64,000 nucleotides of DNA from positions 34,014 through 98,013 of the forward strand of contig NZ_BRVS01000028.1 in the NCBI RefSeq assembly GCF_026011795.1, written 5' to 3'. Each line of letters opens with the position of its first letter. Within the stretch, counting starts at the first letter, position 1. The position numbers and the translations under genes were made by a program. Origin of the DNA: Arthrobacter mangrovi. GTDB lineage: Bacteria; Actinomycetota; Actinomycetes; Actinomycetales; Micrococcaceae. The notes beneath the pieces were generated by a model that saw only the letters and a list, made by a program, of their open reading frames with translations, was not told where the DNA came from and did no database searches. Of the stretch, positions 17,108-25,768 are shown piece by piece.

Positions 17108-17493
17108 TTCCACTCCGAAACAATGCCCTGGCCCGGTTTGGCGGCACCGCCGTCGGACCTTAAACTGGGAAGGCGTTGAGTCACGCAGCCGCAGCCGTCC
17201 CGCCGATCTTCGGCGGGAGCGGACCAAGTTGCGTGAATTGCCGTGTTTACCTAGAATTTAAGGCTGTTGCTGGGTCGGTTCCTTCGGGAATCAGCATCAA
17301 GCAGCGCCTGGACTTCACCGTCTTCCCCGCGGCGAGGAACTTCGGCTGGATCTCACCCCGCCTGGTCAACCTCCGGAAAGTCGCAGTAATAACGGTGTCA
17401 AAACTGGTGACGGGCGCTCTTACACGCAGATTAGGCAATACAGCTGCATCTGTGCAGGTCCGTCAATATTTACTAAAACTGGAGGAGAGATCA
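17108..17493 (+). other. Promoter and long leader of the rpmB-rpmG-rpsN operon
   Basis: About 390 bases before rpmB hold no supported gene. A hairpin CCCGCCGA-TCT-TCGGCGGG lies at 17199-17217. A strong promoter follows: TTGCGT (17229-17234), a 17-bp spacer and TAGAAT (17252-17257). Transcription would start near 17264, giving a leader of about 230 nt before the rpmB ATG. The leader contains the short hairpin CTGCA-TCTG-TGCAG and could host ribosomal-protein feedback. I found no Zur-type box by eye. Confidence 0.55.
17229..17257 (+). promoter_or_regulatory. Promoter of the ribosomal protein operon
   Basis: TTGCGT and TAGAAT are separated by 17 bp, close to the primary sigma factor consensus of high-GC Gram-positive bacteria, and lie about 235 bases before the rpmB ATG. 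Confidence 0.65.
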
Positions 17494-17730
17494 ATGGCAG
17501 CACACTGCCAGGTGACCGGAGCCAAGCCCGGCTTTGGCCACAGCATTTCGCACTCGCACCGCCGCAACAAGCGCCGGTTCGATCCGAACATTCAGAAGAA
17601 GCGCTACTGGGTTCCGTCCCTGCGCCGCAACGTCACGCTGCAGGTTTCAGCGCGTGGCATCAAGACCATTGACGTCCGCGGCATCGACGCTGTCGTCACC
17701 GAGCTCCTTGCGAAGGGTGTGAAGCTCTAG
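17494..17730 (+). CDS. rpmB: 50S ribosomal protein L28
   Basis: This 78-residue protein starts [15 protein letters not shown] and continues with [18 protein letters not shown], the L28 signature. It has one cysteine (residue 5) and no CxxC pairs, so it is the zinc-free type. The ATG at 17494 is set by GGAGG at good spacing; the longer upstream frame is the leader. The next gene's GTG overlaps the final G of the TAG stop. Confidence 0.95.
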   Translation: MAAHCQVTGAKPGFGHSISHSHRRNKRRFDPNIQKKRYWVPSLRRNVTLQVSARGIKTIDVRGIDAVVTELLAKGVKL

Positions 17731-17897
17731 TGGCAAAGGACAAGGACGTACGTCCGATCATCAAGCTCAAGTCCACTGCTGGCACCGGCTTCACTTACGT
17801 GACCCGTAAGAACCGTCGTAACGATCCGGACCGCCTGGTCCTGAAGAAGTACGACCCGAAGATCCGCAAGCACGTCGAATTCCGAGAGGAGCGCTAA
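17730..17897 (+). CDS. rpmG: 50S ribosomal protein L33
   Basis: This 55-residue protein reads [15 protein letters not shown], then [22 protein letters not shown], and ends REER, the L33 pattern. Both CxxC zinc ribbons are absent, as in the C-minus paralogue. The GTG start shares its first base with the stop of rpmB, which forces coupled translation. rpsN follows after 3 bases. Confidence 0.95.
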   Translation: MAKDKDVRPIIKLKSTAGTGFTYVTRKNRRNDPDRLVLKKYDPKIRKHVEFREER

Positions 17898-17900
17898 GAC

Positions 17901-18206
17901 ATGGCTAAGAAGTCAAAGATTGCTCGCAACGAGCAGCGCAAGGTCATCGTCGAGCGCTACGCCGAAAAGCGCCTCGAACTGAAGAAGATCCTGGTTGACG
18001 AGAACGCGTCCGACGAGGCCCGCGAGGCCGCCCGCGTGGGCCTGCAGAAGCTGCCCCGCAACGCTTCTCCGGTCCGCCTCCGCAACCGCGACCAGATCGA
18101 CGGCCGCCCGCGCGGTACGTTCCAGAAGTTCGGCATCTCCCGCGTTCGCTTCCGCAACATGGCGCACGCAGGCGAACTGCCCGGCATCAAGAAGTCCAGC
18201 TGGTAA
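17901..18206 (+). CDS. rpsN: 30S ribosomal protein S14, long zinc-free form
   Basis: This 101-residue S14 has the internal insertion that separates it from the ~61-residue zinc-binding form. There is no CxxC motif. The [17 protein letters not shown] segment near residues 70-86 is the conserved S14 core. GAGGAG precedes the ATG and overlaps the end of rpmG. Together with L28 and L33 it makes a complete set of C-minus ribosomal proteins, which in many actinobacteria is induced by zinc shortage; whether it is the only S14 copy cannot be told from this window. Confidence 0.96.
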   Translation: MAKKSKIARNEQRKVIVERYAEKRLELKKILVDENASDEAREAARVGLQKLPRNASPVRLRNRDQIDGRPRGTFQKFGISRVRFRNMAHAGELPGIKKSSW

Positions 18207-18242
18207 GAGCCTTCCGCGCTCTGCCGGCCTGACAGCTGGCTC

Positions 18243-18274
18243 AAGGCGGCAGCCCCTCGGGGCTGCCGCCTTTT
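18243..18274 (+). terminator. Rho-independent terminator after rpsN
   Basis: AAGGCGGCAGCCCC (18243-18256) pairs perfectly with GGGGCTGCCGCCTT (18259-18272), followed by TT. The closing pairs open to a small loop. Confidence 0.9.
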
Positions 18275-18454
18275 GCGTGTCCGGAGAGCGGACCGTCCTG
18301 CCAAAGCGGCAAAAACGCCCGAATTACCGGAAAAATCGCCCAGATCACGCGGAATTTGCCGGTTTCGCGCGGGCAAGCTGGTAAGTTTTCGCGAAGAAGC
18401 TTTGCACGCCCGTGCGAAGCTCGGACAAACCGACGAAGTCCAGGAGGACATAAA

Positions 18455-18739
18455 TTGGCTATCAACCGAAGTGAACTGGTCGCAGCTGTCGCCGAAAAGG
18501 CCGGCACGAGCCAGACTGCTGTCAACGGCGTCCTGGATGCCGTTTTCGACATCTTCGCGACTTCCGTTGCCAAGGGCGAGAAGATCACCATCCCCGGCTG
18601 GCTCGCCGTCGAGCGCACCGACCGCGCTGCCCGCACCGGCCGCAACCCGCAGACCGGCGAGACCATCCAGATCGCTGCCGGCCACAGCGTCAAGCTGACC
18701 GCCGGTTCGAAGCTGAAGGCCGCTGTCTCCAAGAAGTAA
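18455..18739 (+). CDS. HU family DNA-binding protein
   Basis: This 94-residue nucleoid protein matches HU in length. The N-terminal helices INRSELVAAVAEKAG, the core VAKGEKITIPGWLAVERTDR and the arm ARTGRNPQTGETIQIAA are the HU/IHF pattern. There is no Lys/Ala-rich C-terminal tail of the mycobacterial HupB kind. The start is a TTG at 18455 set by AGGAGG (18442-18447) 7 nt upstream; the in-frame ATG at 18356 lies in the leader and would add a non-HU sequence. It forms its own unit between strong terminators. Confidence 0.95.
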   Translation: MAINRSELVAAVAEKAGTSQTAVNGVLDAVFDIFATSVAKGEKITIPGWLAVERTDRAARTGRNPQTGETIQIAAGHSVKLTAGSKLKAAVSKK

Positions 18740-18752
18740 CCACCGCTGACTT

Positions 18753-18792
18753 CTGCAAAGCCGCCGCCGGATTACCGGCGGCGGCTTTGCAG
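18753..18792 (+). terminator. Rho-independent terminator after the HU gene
   Basis: CTGCAAAGCCGCCGCCGG (18753-18770) and its exact complement at 18775-18792 form an 18-bp perfect stem with an ATTA loop. Confidence 0.9.
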
Positions 18793-18858
18793 CTTAACCC
18801 AAGCCTTGCCGCCTAGCGTGGTGCTTCTGATTCGCCGAATTTCTACTGGGGGTAGAGA

Positions 18859-21027
18859 ATGGATAGCGTGCCAGCACCATCAGTACAGCAGTCTTCACCG
18901 CGGCCCAGTGCGGGACCGGGGGCCGCAATCTCTGCCGAAGGAATAGGCAAGGCGTGGCTCCTGGCTGGCGCCGGCGCCGTCGTACTCGGATTGGTGGGCG
19001 CGCTGATCTTCTCCGGTGCCGCCGCCACCCGCCAGCTCTCCGACCCGGGCGCGCTGACGCGCTGGGGGCTGCCGGTCGCGAAGGCCGTCCACAACCTCTC
19101 CATCGCCGCCGTGATCGGCGCGCTGGTGTTCGCCGTCGGTATCCTGCCCAAACGGCTGCGGCCCTCGCGCAAGGCCGACCGGGAGGACGACGGACCGGAA
19201 CATCCGGCGTTCGCGCGGACCATGGCGCTGGCCTCCGTCGCGGCGATCGTCTGGACGCTGTCCGCGGTGGCGGTGCTGGTCCTGACCTTCTCCGACGTCG
19301 CCGGCATGCCCCTGAACGGCAGCCAGGCCTTCACCTCCGCGCTGGTCGGTTTCATGACCGGGATCGGGACCGGCCAGGCCTGGCTTTCGATCACGATCGT
19401 CGCCGCCATCACCGCCACCTTGACCTTCGGGGTCCGCTCGCTCAGCGCCTTGGGCTTCACCCTCGCCCTGGCCACCGTGGGCGGGCTGCTGCCGATGGCA
19501 CTCATCGGCCACTCCGCCGGCGGCGACGACCACTACGGGGCGGTCAACTCCATCGGCCTGCACCTGCTGGGCGTCTGCCTCTGGGTGGGCGGACTCATCG
19601 CGCTCGGCTTCGTCTCCCGGACCCTCGGCACCAAGGAGACCGTCGCCAAGGTGCTGCAACGCTATTCCGCGCTGGCGCTGGTGAGCTTCGGCCTGGTGTT
19701 CTTCTCCGGCCTGATCAACGCCGGCATCCGGATCACCTCCCTGGACCAGGTCGCCTCCGACTACGGCGCGCTGGTGGTAGCCAAGGCGCTGGCGACGCTG
19801 CTGCTCGGCGCCATCGGCTTCATGCACCGCCAGTGGGTCATCCCGCAGCTGTCCTCCAGGTCCGCCGCCCGCGTGCTATGGCAGCTGGTGGCCGTCGAGC
19901 TGCTGATCATGGCCGCGGTATCCGGCGTCGCCGTCGCGCTGGCACGTACGGCACCGCCGACCCCGGAAGAACTGCCCACCGACGCCTCGCCGGCGCGCAT
20001 CCTCACCGGCTACGAGCTGCCCCCGGAACTGGCCGGCTCCGCCTGGGTCACGCAGTGGCGCTGGGACTGGCTGTGGGTCGCTTTCGCGCTGATCGCCGGC
20101 ATCGCCTACCTGGTCGGCATGGTGCGGGTGCGCCGCCGCGGCGACAAGTGGCCGCTGGCCCGCGGCGCCTGCTGGGTGGTGGGGCTGCTGGCCCTGACCT
20201 ACGTGACGTCCGGCGCTCCGGCCGTCTACGGCATGGTGCTCTTCAGCGCACACATGCTGGACCACATGGCCCTCACCATGGTGGTGCCCCTGTTCCTGGT
20301 GCTCGGTTCCCCGGTCACCCTCGCCCTGAAGGCGCTGGCGCCGCGCGGCGACGGCAGCCGCGGCCTGCGCGAGTGGATCCTCTGGGCGGTGCACTCGAAG
20401 TATTCGGCGGTGATCACGAACCCGCTGTTCGCCGCGGCCAACTTCGCCGGATCGATCATCATCTTCTACTACACGCCGCTGTTCGGCTTCGCGCTGCACG
20501 AGCATGTGGGCCACGAGCTGATGAACCTGCACTTCCTGCTCACCGGCTACCTGTTCATCCTCACCATGATCGGAGAGGATCCGCTGCCGCGCCGCGCACC
20601 GTATCCGCTGCGGCTGGTGCTGCTGTTCGCCACCATGGCCTTCCACGCGTTCTTCGGCGTCGCCCTGACCAGTTCCACCTCGCTGATCCAGGCCTCCTGG
20701 TTCGGCAGCATGGGCCGTGACTGGGGCGCCTCCGCGATGGAGGACCAGCAGCTGGGCGGCGCCATCATGTGGGGGATCGGCGAAATACCCACCCTTGCGG
20801 TCGCCGTCGGCGTCGCCCTGATGTGGTCCCGCTCCGACGCCCGGGAAACAAAGCGTAAAGATCGGGCGGCCGACAGGAATAACGATGCGGACCTCGCGGC
20901 TTATAACGATATGTTTGCCAGATTGGCGGAACGGGACGCGCGCCTTGAGCGGTCCCCGCGCCAGCAGGCCACAGCCCGGTCCGCGGACCAGGCGCCAGCA
21001 GATTCCAGCCGGAACCAAGGAGATTGA
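18859..21027 (+). CDS. CopD-CtaG fusion: copper resistance and cytochrome oxidase assembly membrane protein
   Basis: This 722-residue polytopic protein has an N-terminal CopD-like copper membrane domain (about residues 35-370, ~8 helices, with LIGHSAGGDDHYGAVNSIGLHLLG) and a C-terminal Caa3_CtaG domain (about 400-665). The CtaG part has conserved histidines in FSAHMLDHMALTM, HEHVGHELMNLHFLLTGY and AFHAFFGVAL. CtaG-type proteins deliver copper to cytochrome oxidase; CopD-type proteins take up copper. The fusion is common in actinobacteria. A hydrophilic charged tail of ~60 residues ends it. The ATG follows GGGGGTAGAG. The next gene starts 3 bases after the stop. Confidence 0.9.
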   Translation: MDSVPAPSVQQSSPRPSAGPGAAISAEGIGKAWLLAGAGAVVLGLVGALIFSGAAATRQLSDPGALTRWGLPVAKAVHNLSIAAVIGALVFAVGILPKRLRPSRKADREDDGPEHPAFARTMALASVAAIVWTLSAVAVLVLTFSDVAGMPLNGSQAFTSALVGFMTGIGTGQAWLSITIVAAITATLTFGVRSLSALGFTLALATVGGLLPMALIGHSAGGDDHYGAVNSIGLHLLGVCLWVGGLIALGFVSRTLGTKETVAKVLQRYSALALVSFGLVFFSGLINAGIRITSLDQVASDYGALVVAKALATLLLGAIGFMHRQWVIPQLSSRSAARVLWQLVAVELLIMAAVSGVAVALARTAPPTPEELPTDASPARILTGYELPPELAGSAWVTQWRWDWLWVAFALIAGIAYLVGMVRVRRRGDKWPLARGACWVVGLLALTYVTSGAPAVYGMVLFSAHMLDHMALTMVVPLFLVLGSPVTLALKALAPRGDGSRGLREWILWAVHSKYSAVITNPLFAAANFAGSIIIFYYTPLFGFALHEHVGHELMNLHFLLTGYLFILTMIGEDPLPRRAPYPLRLVLLFATMAFHAFFGVALTSSTSLIQASWFGSMGRDWGASAMEDQQLGGAIMWGIGEIPTLAVAVGVALMWSRSDARETKRKDRAADRNNDADLAAYNDMFARLAERDARLERSPRQQATARSADQAPADSSRNQGD

Positions 21028-21030
21028 CCC

Positions 21031-23061
21031 ATGACCGAGGCAGCCGAGGCCGCTATCCGCAGCAACTACCGGGTGCGGGCTTCCGAACTGATCGGCCGCA
21101 ACTGGCTTAACACCGGAGGCAAGCAGCTCGGCCTCGAGGACCTGCGCGGCAAGATCGTGCTGCTCGACTTCTGGACCTTCTGCTGCATCAACTGCCTCCA
21201 CGTGCTGGACGAGCTGCGTCCGCTGGAGGAGAAGTACAAGGACGTCCTGGTCACCGTCGGCGTCCACTCGCCGAAGTTCGAACACGAGGCGGATCCGGTG
21301 GCCCTGGCCGCCGCCGTGGAGCGCTACGAGATCCACCACCCCGTGCTGGACGATCCGGAGCTGGACACCTGGCAGGCCTACACCGCGCGGGCCTGGCCGA
21401 CGCTGGTGGTCATCGATCCCGAGGGCTACATCGTGGCGCACCTGTCCGGCGAGGGCCATGCCGGCGGCATCGGATCCCTGGTCGAAGAGCTGATCGCGGA
21501 GCACGAAGCCAAGGGCACGCTGCACCGCGGTGACGGCCCCTACGTGCCGGCCGAATCCACGGCGGGTGACCTCCGCTTCCCGGGCAAGGTCATCACCCTG
21601 CCCGACGGCGTTGGCAGCGCCGGCGAAACCTTCCTCGTCGCCGACACCGGCCACCACCGCATCGTTGAGCTGGCACCTGACCTGTCCACCGTCCTGAACA
21701 CGTTCGGCTCCGGCCGGAAGGGCTGGCAGGACGGCGCGGCGGACGAGTCCGGCTTCAACGAGCCCCAGGGTCTTGCCCTGCTGCCGGAAGACATCCGCGC
21801 CAAGGCGGGGTACGACGTCGTTATCGCCGATTCCGTGAACCACCGGTTGCGGGGACTCACCCTGGCGACCGGCGCCGTGGTGACCGTGGCCGGCAACGGC
21901 GTGCAGCGGCTGCTCGACGCGGAGAACCAGCGTGCCGCGGCCGCGACGGCGGAAGCCGGTCCGGGTTCCGTGGCGGACGAAGCCGGTGCGGGCGAAGACC
22001 TCGGCGAGGAGCTGGCCGAGGCGCTGGCCACGGCCTCCCACCTTGGCAACGAGCCCCTGAAGGTCTCGCTCAGCTCGCCCTGGGACGTGCTGTGGTCCTC
22101 GGCGCTGGGCAAGGTCGTCGTGGCCATGGCCGGCGTGCACCAGATCTTCTCCTTCGACCCCGTCAGCGGCGAGCTGGCCGTGCTGGCCGGAACCGGCCTC
22201 GAGGGACTGCAGGACGGCGAGGCCAATGCCTCCTGGTTCGCGCAGTCGTCCGGGCTGGCCGAGGATGCCAACGGCAGCATCTGGATCGCGGATTCGGAAA
22301 CGTCGGCCCTTCGCGTGCTGTCCTTCCCCGAGGCCGGGCACGTCCAGGTGACGACGGCGATCGGCACCGGACTGTTCGACTTCGGCTTCCGCGACGGTGA
22401 CGCCGCGCAGGCCCGCCTCCAGCACCCCCTCGGCGTGACCGTGCTGCCCGACGGCTCGGTGGCAGTGGCCGACACGTACAACGGTGCCGTCCGCCGCTAC
22501 GATCCGGCCACCCGCACCGTCTCCACCCTGACCCGCGGCCTGTCCGAACCCTCCGACGTCCTGGTCGACGCCTCCGGCGTGGCCGGGGGCGGCGAACCGC
22601 TGCTGATCGTGGTCGAGGCCAACAAGCACCAGCTCGTCCGCATCCCGATTCCCAAAGACGCCCTGACAGTGGACGAAGGCGCCTCCCAGACCCAACGGCC
22701 CAAGACCGAGGTCTCCGCTGGCCCGCTGGCCCTCACCGTCCGTTTCGCGGCGCCCAAGGGGCAGAAGCTCGATGACCGGTGGGGCGATCCCACGCAGCTG
22801 AAGATCTCCGCCTCGCCGGAGAACCTGCTGGTCTCCGGCGGCGGCACCTCCGTGGGCCTGGTGCGAGAGCTCGTGCTCTCACCCGACGTCCCCGAAGGCG
22901 TCCTGCACATCACCGCCCGCGCCGCCGCCTGCGACGGCGAGCCCGGCGGCGAGATCCCGGACCACGCCGCCTGCCACCTGTACCAGCAGGACTGGGGAAT
23001 CCCCGTCGTCCTCGGCAGCGGTTCCGGCGAGCTGACCCTGGACCTCCGCGGCCTCGACTAA
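21031..23061 (+). CDS. Thioredoxin-NHL repeat protein (NHLRC2-like)
   Basis: This 676-residue protein has an N-terminal thioredoxin-like domain (about residues 12-160) with the redox motif CINC in FWTFCCINCLHV, and a long NHL beta-propeller (about 180-530). Propeller strands show as repeated units such as ADTGHHRIVELAPD, ADSVNHRLRGLTLATG and ADTYNGAVRRYDPATR. An acidic insert of ~40 residues (about 305-345) interrupts the propeller. A C-terminal beta domain ends it. No signal peptide is visible. The family is conserved up to human NHLRC2, but its substrate is unknown. AAGGAG precedes the ATG, and it sits 3 bases after the CopD-CtaG gene, which suggests a link to copper or thiol redox in oxidase assembly. 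Confidence 0.9.
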   Translation: MTEAAEAAIRSNYRVRASELIGRNWLNTGGKQLGLEDLRGKIVLLDFWTFCCINCLHVLDELRPLEEKYKDVLVTVGVHSPKFEHEADPVALAAAVERYEIHHPVLDDPELDTWQAYTARAWPTLVVIDPEGYIVAHLSGEGHAGGIGSLVEELIAEHEAKGTLHRGDGPYVPAESTAGDLRFPGKVITLPDGVGSAGETFLVADTGHHRIVELAPDLSTVLNTFGSGRKGWQDGAADESGFNEPQGLALLPEDIRAKAGYDVVIADSVNHRLRGLTLATGAVVTVAGNGVQRLLDAENQRAAAATAEAGPGSVADEAGAGEDLGEELAEALATASHLGNEPLKVSLSSPWDVLWSSALGKVVVAMAGVHQIFSFDPVSGELAVLAGTGLEGLQDGEANASWFAQSSGLAEDANGSIWIADSETSALRVLSFPEAGHVQVTTAIGTGLFDFGFRDGDAAQARLQHPLGVTVLPDGSVAVADTYNGAVRRYDPATRTVSTLTRGLSEPSDVLVDASGVAGGGEPLLIVVEANKHQLVRIPIPKDALTVDEGASQTQRPKTEVSAGPLALTVRFAAPKGQKLDDRWGDPTQLKISASPENLLVSGGGTSVGLVRELVLSPDVPEGVLHITARAAACDGEPGGEIPDHAACHLYQQDWGIPVVLGSGSGELTLDLRGLD

Positions 23062-23096
23062 GCCCCTACTGCACGGTCTAAGTAAGAACTGCACGT

Positions 23097-23126
23097 AGCG
23101 GCCCGCCCGACTCCGGACGGGCCGCT
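23097..23126 (+). terminator. Terminator after the thioredoxin-NHL gene
   Basis: A 13-bp stem (23097-23109 with 23114-23126) has one C-A mismatch and an ACTC loop. It separates the copper-related pair from the HNH gene. Confidence 0.75.
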
Positions 23127-23223
23127 ATTGTCCGTGGCCGTCGTGTGGCGGGTACCTGCGGGTTGGCGGCAGGCTGCCATCCTTTTCCCGAAGGGTGCTG
23201 CGAATACTGTCGGTGGCGGCTTG

Positions 23224-23229
23224 TAGCGT
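23224..23229 (+). promoter_or_regulatory. Candidate leaderless -10 (TAGCGT) for the HNH gene
   Basis: TAGCGT is followed by 6 nt and the ATG at 23236, with no ribosome binding site between them. Confidence 0.5.
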
Positions 23230-23235
23230 GGGGTC

Positions 23236-25470
23236 ATGGAGTTCAAGGAGGAAGGCTCAGCGGAGTGGCGGGACGTTTCGTTCCCGTCCGGCGCTGGCCT
23301 GTCCCTGCTTGAGTATCGCCTCTATCAGGCGATCGCTGAGGAGTACGGCCGGCTGATGCGCGAGGACGGGCGGTCCGGTCCGGCTCCGGGGCTTCGCGGT
23401 CAGCGCCAACGCAGAGGCCTTGGTCTCGTGCACTTTGCACCGCCTCCCGTAGACGCTGTTGTCGTGGCTCCAGAGCTCCTGTTTTCGGCACCGGCCGCTG
23501 GCGAGGATGCCGCAAGCGCCTCTGCCCCCGCTCCCGCGGATCCGAAGCTCCCTGCTGTTTCCACGTCGGGTTCATCCGATGCCAATGCCACGCCGGAGCA
23601 CCCGGACGCCTCCCCAGCTTCTACCCCTGTCGTTCCCGATCAGGAGGACACCCCGGCCAAGCCGGAGGGGACCGAAGAGCCGGTTGCCGCTGGTCCCCAC
23701 GCTGCCTCCGGGGCAGGGGACCCGGTTGCCGCTGATCCCGAGACCGTGTTCGGGCCGGTTGAGGATGAGGGTGAGGACGGGATACCGGATTGGGCGTTGT
23801 CTCCGGCACAGCGGGCCAAACGGGAGAAAGCCAGGGAAGCGGCGAAGCCGCGGCCGCCGGCGCTGGTGGAGCACGGGCCGGTGGAATGGTTCCAGGCCTG
23901 GCGGGACATCACACCGGCGGACCTGGCCGCCGTGCTCGCCCGGCAGAACGTCAAGCAGCTGGCGGACGGGGTGCTGCTGGAATACCTGGCCGCAGTGGAA
24001 AAAGTCACCGCGTCCTGGCAGGCGGCCCGCGTGCGGGGGCTGGACGAGTTCGCTTCCCGCCGCACCGAACCCGGCTCCTTATTGATGGGGCCGGAGGGCC
24101 ATGACCGGGGCACCGTGCGGGAACTGGCCGCGCACCTGCACCAGTCCCAGAAAACCCTCCACACGGACCTCGCGGACGCGGTCCAGCTCTGCGCGCACTT
24201 CCCGGCCACCCTGGAGGCGATGGACGAGGGGCGGGTGGACCTGGGGAGGGCGACCGCGATCGTGCGCGGCTCCCGCGACCTGCCCGCCGCGGTCCTGCCC
24301 GAGTACGAGGCGCTGGTGCTGCCCGGGGCGGAGCACGTGGTGAGGGAGACCGTGCAGGACCGCGCCCGGGCGGCCCGGCACCGGCTGCACCCGCAGACAC
24401 TGGATGAGCGGCATACGACGGCGATGGAGCACCGCGGCGTGTGGTTCCGGCCGCAGGACGACGGCATGGCCGAACTGACCGTGCAGACCGGCGCGGACAC
24501 GGCGATGAGTGTCTATAACCTGGTGCAGGAGCACGCGAAACACCTCAAAACCCTCGACGGGGAAACCCGCACCCTCGCCCAGCTGCGCGCCGACGTCTTC
24601 ACCGACCTCTGCCTCCAACCCCGGGTCCCCGCGCCCGTCGGATCCGGGGCCGCCGCCGCCAACGGTGGAATCCAGTTGCCTGGCTCTGAAGGCTCCGGGA
24701 ATGCCCCGTTCGGCGGAAGCGGCCTCGGCGCGCTTGGGGACGCCGCCGGCGCCGCCTTCGGTCCCGCCGCCAGCGACGCCGGGTCCGGCCCGTTCAACGG
24801 ACAGGGCGCCGCATTCGGCCTTACCGCCGATACTGCCACTGCCGGGCAGGACGGCGGCTCCGCGACCGGGAACGGGATGGCAGCGGGGCGGGGCGCCGGT
24901 GCTGTGAGTGAGGTGTGGGGCGGCGGGAACGTGAAGGCGTTCGTCGCGGTAACGATCCCGCTGGCCACCGCCGCCGGCGGCGACGAACCCGGCGAACTGG
25001 CCGGGTACGGGCCGATCCCGCCCGACATGGCCCGCCGGATCGCCGGACTCGCGAAGTCCTGGCTGCCGGTCATCACCGACGAACACAACCAGGCCGTGAT
25101 CGTCGCCCGCGAAATGCGCCACCCGCCCGAATGGCTCAAACGAGAAATCCGCCTACGCGATCAAACCTGCCGCGGGCTGGGCTGCCGCACCCACTGGAAG
25201 CACTGCGAACTCGACCACACCCTGGCCTGGGAACACGGCGGCAAAACCGAACTCGATAACCTCGCCCTGCGCTGCAAGCCGGACCATCTGGCCAAACACA
25301 ACGACGACTGGCACATCACCCAGGAGCCTCACGGCGTCATCCGCCACCAGACCAGGACCGGCCAAACCTACACCAGCTACCCCGACGGCTCCTGGATCAA
25401 CAACGGCCTCCAACCACCCCCGCCCCCGCCACCAGACCCCTACAACGACACCACCCCACCACCCTTCTGA
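23236..25470 (+). CDS. DUF222 / HNH endonuclease domain protein
   Basis: This 744-residue protein belongs to the actinobacterial 13E12-type family. After a variable Pro/Ala/Glu-rich N-terminus (about residues 60-215) comes the helical DUF222 domain (about 220-460). A Gly/Ala/Ser-rich low-complexity insert follows (about 470-565). The C-terminal HNH nuclease domain has RDQTCRGLGC and HCELDHTLAWEHGG, then LRCKPDHLAKH (about 635-690), so cysteines and histidines for Zn plus the catalytic His are kept. The end is a proline run. Family members are multi-copy in Arthrobacter-like genomes and their target is unknown. No inverted repeats or target duplication were seen at its flanks. Confidence 0.88.
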   Translation: MEFKEEGSAEWRDVSFPSGAGLSLLEYRLYQAIAEEYGRLMREDGRSGPAPGLRGQRQRRGLGLVHFAPPPVDAVVVAPELLFSAPAAGEDAASASAPAPADPKLPAVSTSGSSDANATPEHPDASPASTPVVPDQEDTPAKPEGTEEPVAAGPHAASGAGDPVAADPETVFGPVEDEGEDGIPDWALSPAQRAKREKAREAAKPRPPALVEHGPVEWFQAWRDITPADLAAVLARQNVKQLADGVLLEYLAAVEKVTASWQAARVRGLDEFASRRTEPGSLLMGPEGHDRGTVRELAAHLHQSQKTLHTDLADAVQLCAHFPATLEAMDEGRVDLGRATAIVRGSRDLPAAVLPEYEALVLPGAEHVVRETVQDRARAARHRLHPQTLDERHTTAMEHRGVWFRPQDDGMAELTVQTGADTAMSVYNLVQEHAKHLKTLDGETRTLAQLRADVFTDLCLQPRVPAPVGSGAAAANGGIQLPGSEGSGNAPFGGSGLGALGDAAGAAFGPAASDAGSGPFNGQGAAFGLTADTATAGQDGGSATGNGMAAGRGAGAVSEVWGGGNVKAFVAVTIPLATAAGGDEPGELAGYGPIPPDMARRIAGLAKSWLPVITDEHNQAVIVAREMRHPPEWLKREIRLRDQTCRGLGCRTHWKHCELDHTLAWEHGGKTELDNLALRCKPDHLAKHNDDWHITQEPHGVIRHQTRTGQTYTSYPDGSWINNGLQPPPPPPPDPYNDTTPPPF

Positions 25471-25768
25471 TATGCAGCTTGGAGTTGTCTGTTGTCATAG
25501 GTGGGCGGGTCCGGTTCTTCGGGTCAGCGGCCGCTCAGGGAATTTCCGTCTAACGGTGGATTCTCGGCGGCGTCTAAGACCGCGGTGGCGCCCAACCGCA
25601 GCTGAACCCGGCCCGCGGCGCCGCCGTTGAAATTTCTTAGGACCGGCCCCCGGCTCAGGTGAGGTCGGGCCGCGGCGCATTCGGCAAAGACGTCCCTGTA
25701 GAGCAACGTCCCGTTTCGAATGTCATCGGAAGTGGTGAAGAAGCCCCGGCTAGGCAGACGGCTCCGGC
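25471..25768 (+). other. Intergenic region, nothing recognised
   Basis: Nearly 300 bases lie between two convergent genes. I see no gene, RNA fold, clear terminator or repeat in it; the few short frames have no family resemblance. Confidence 0.5.

Noticed and set aside
17258..17493. Zur box before rpmB
   Set aside because: No TGAAAATNATTTTCA-like palindrome is visible; only short unrelated symmetry.
19876..22695. 939-codon minus-strand open frame opposite the CopD-CtaG and thioredoxin-NHL genes
   Set aside because: No motif or family pattern; it crosses two real genes and their junction.
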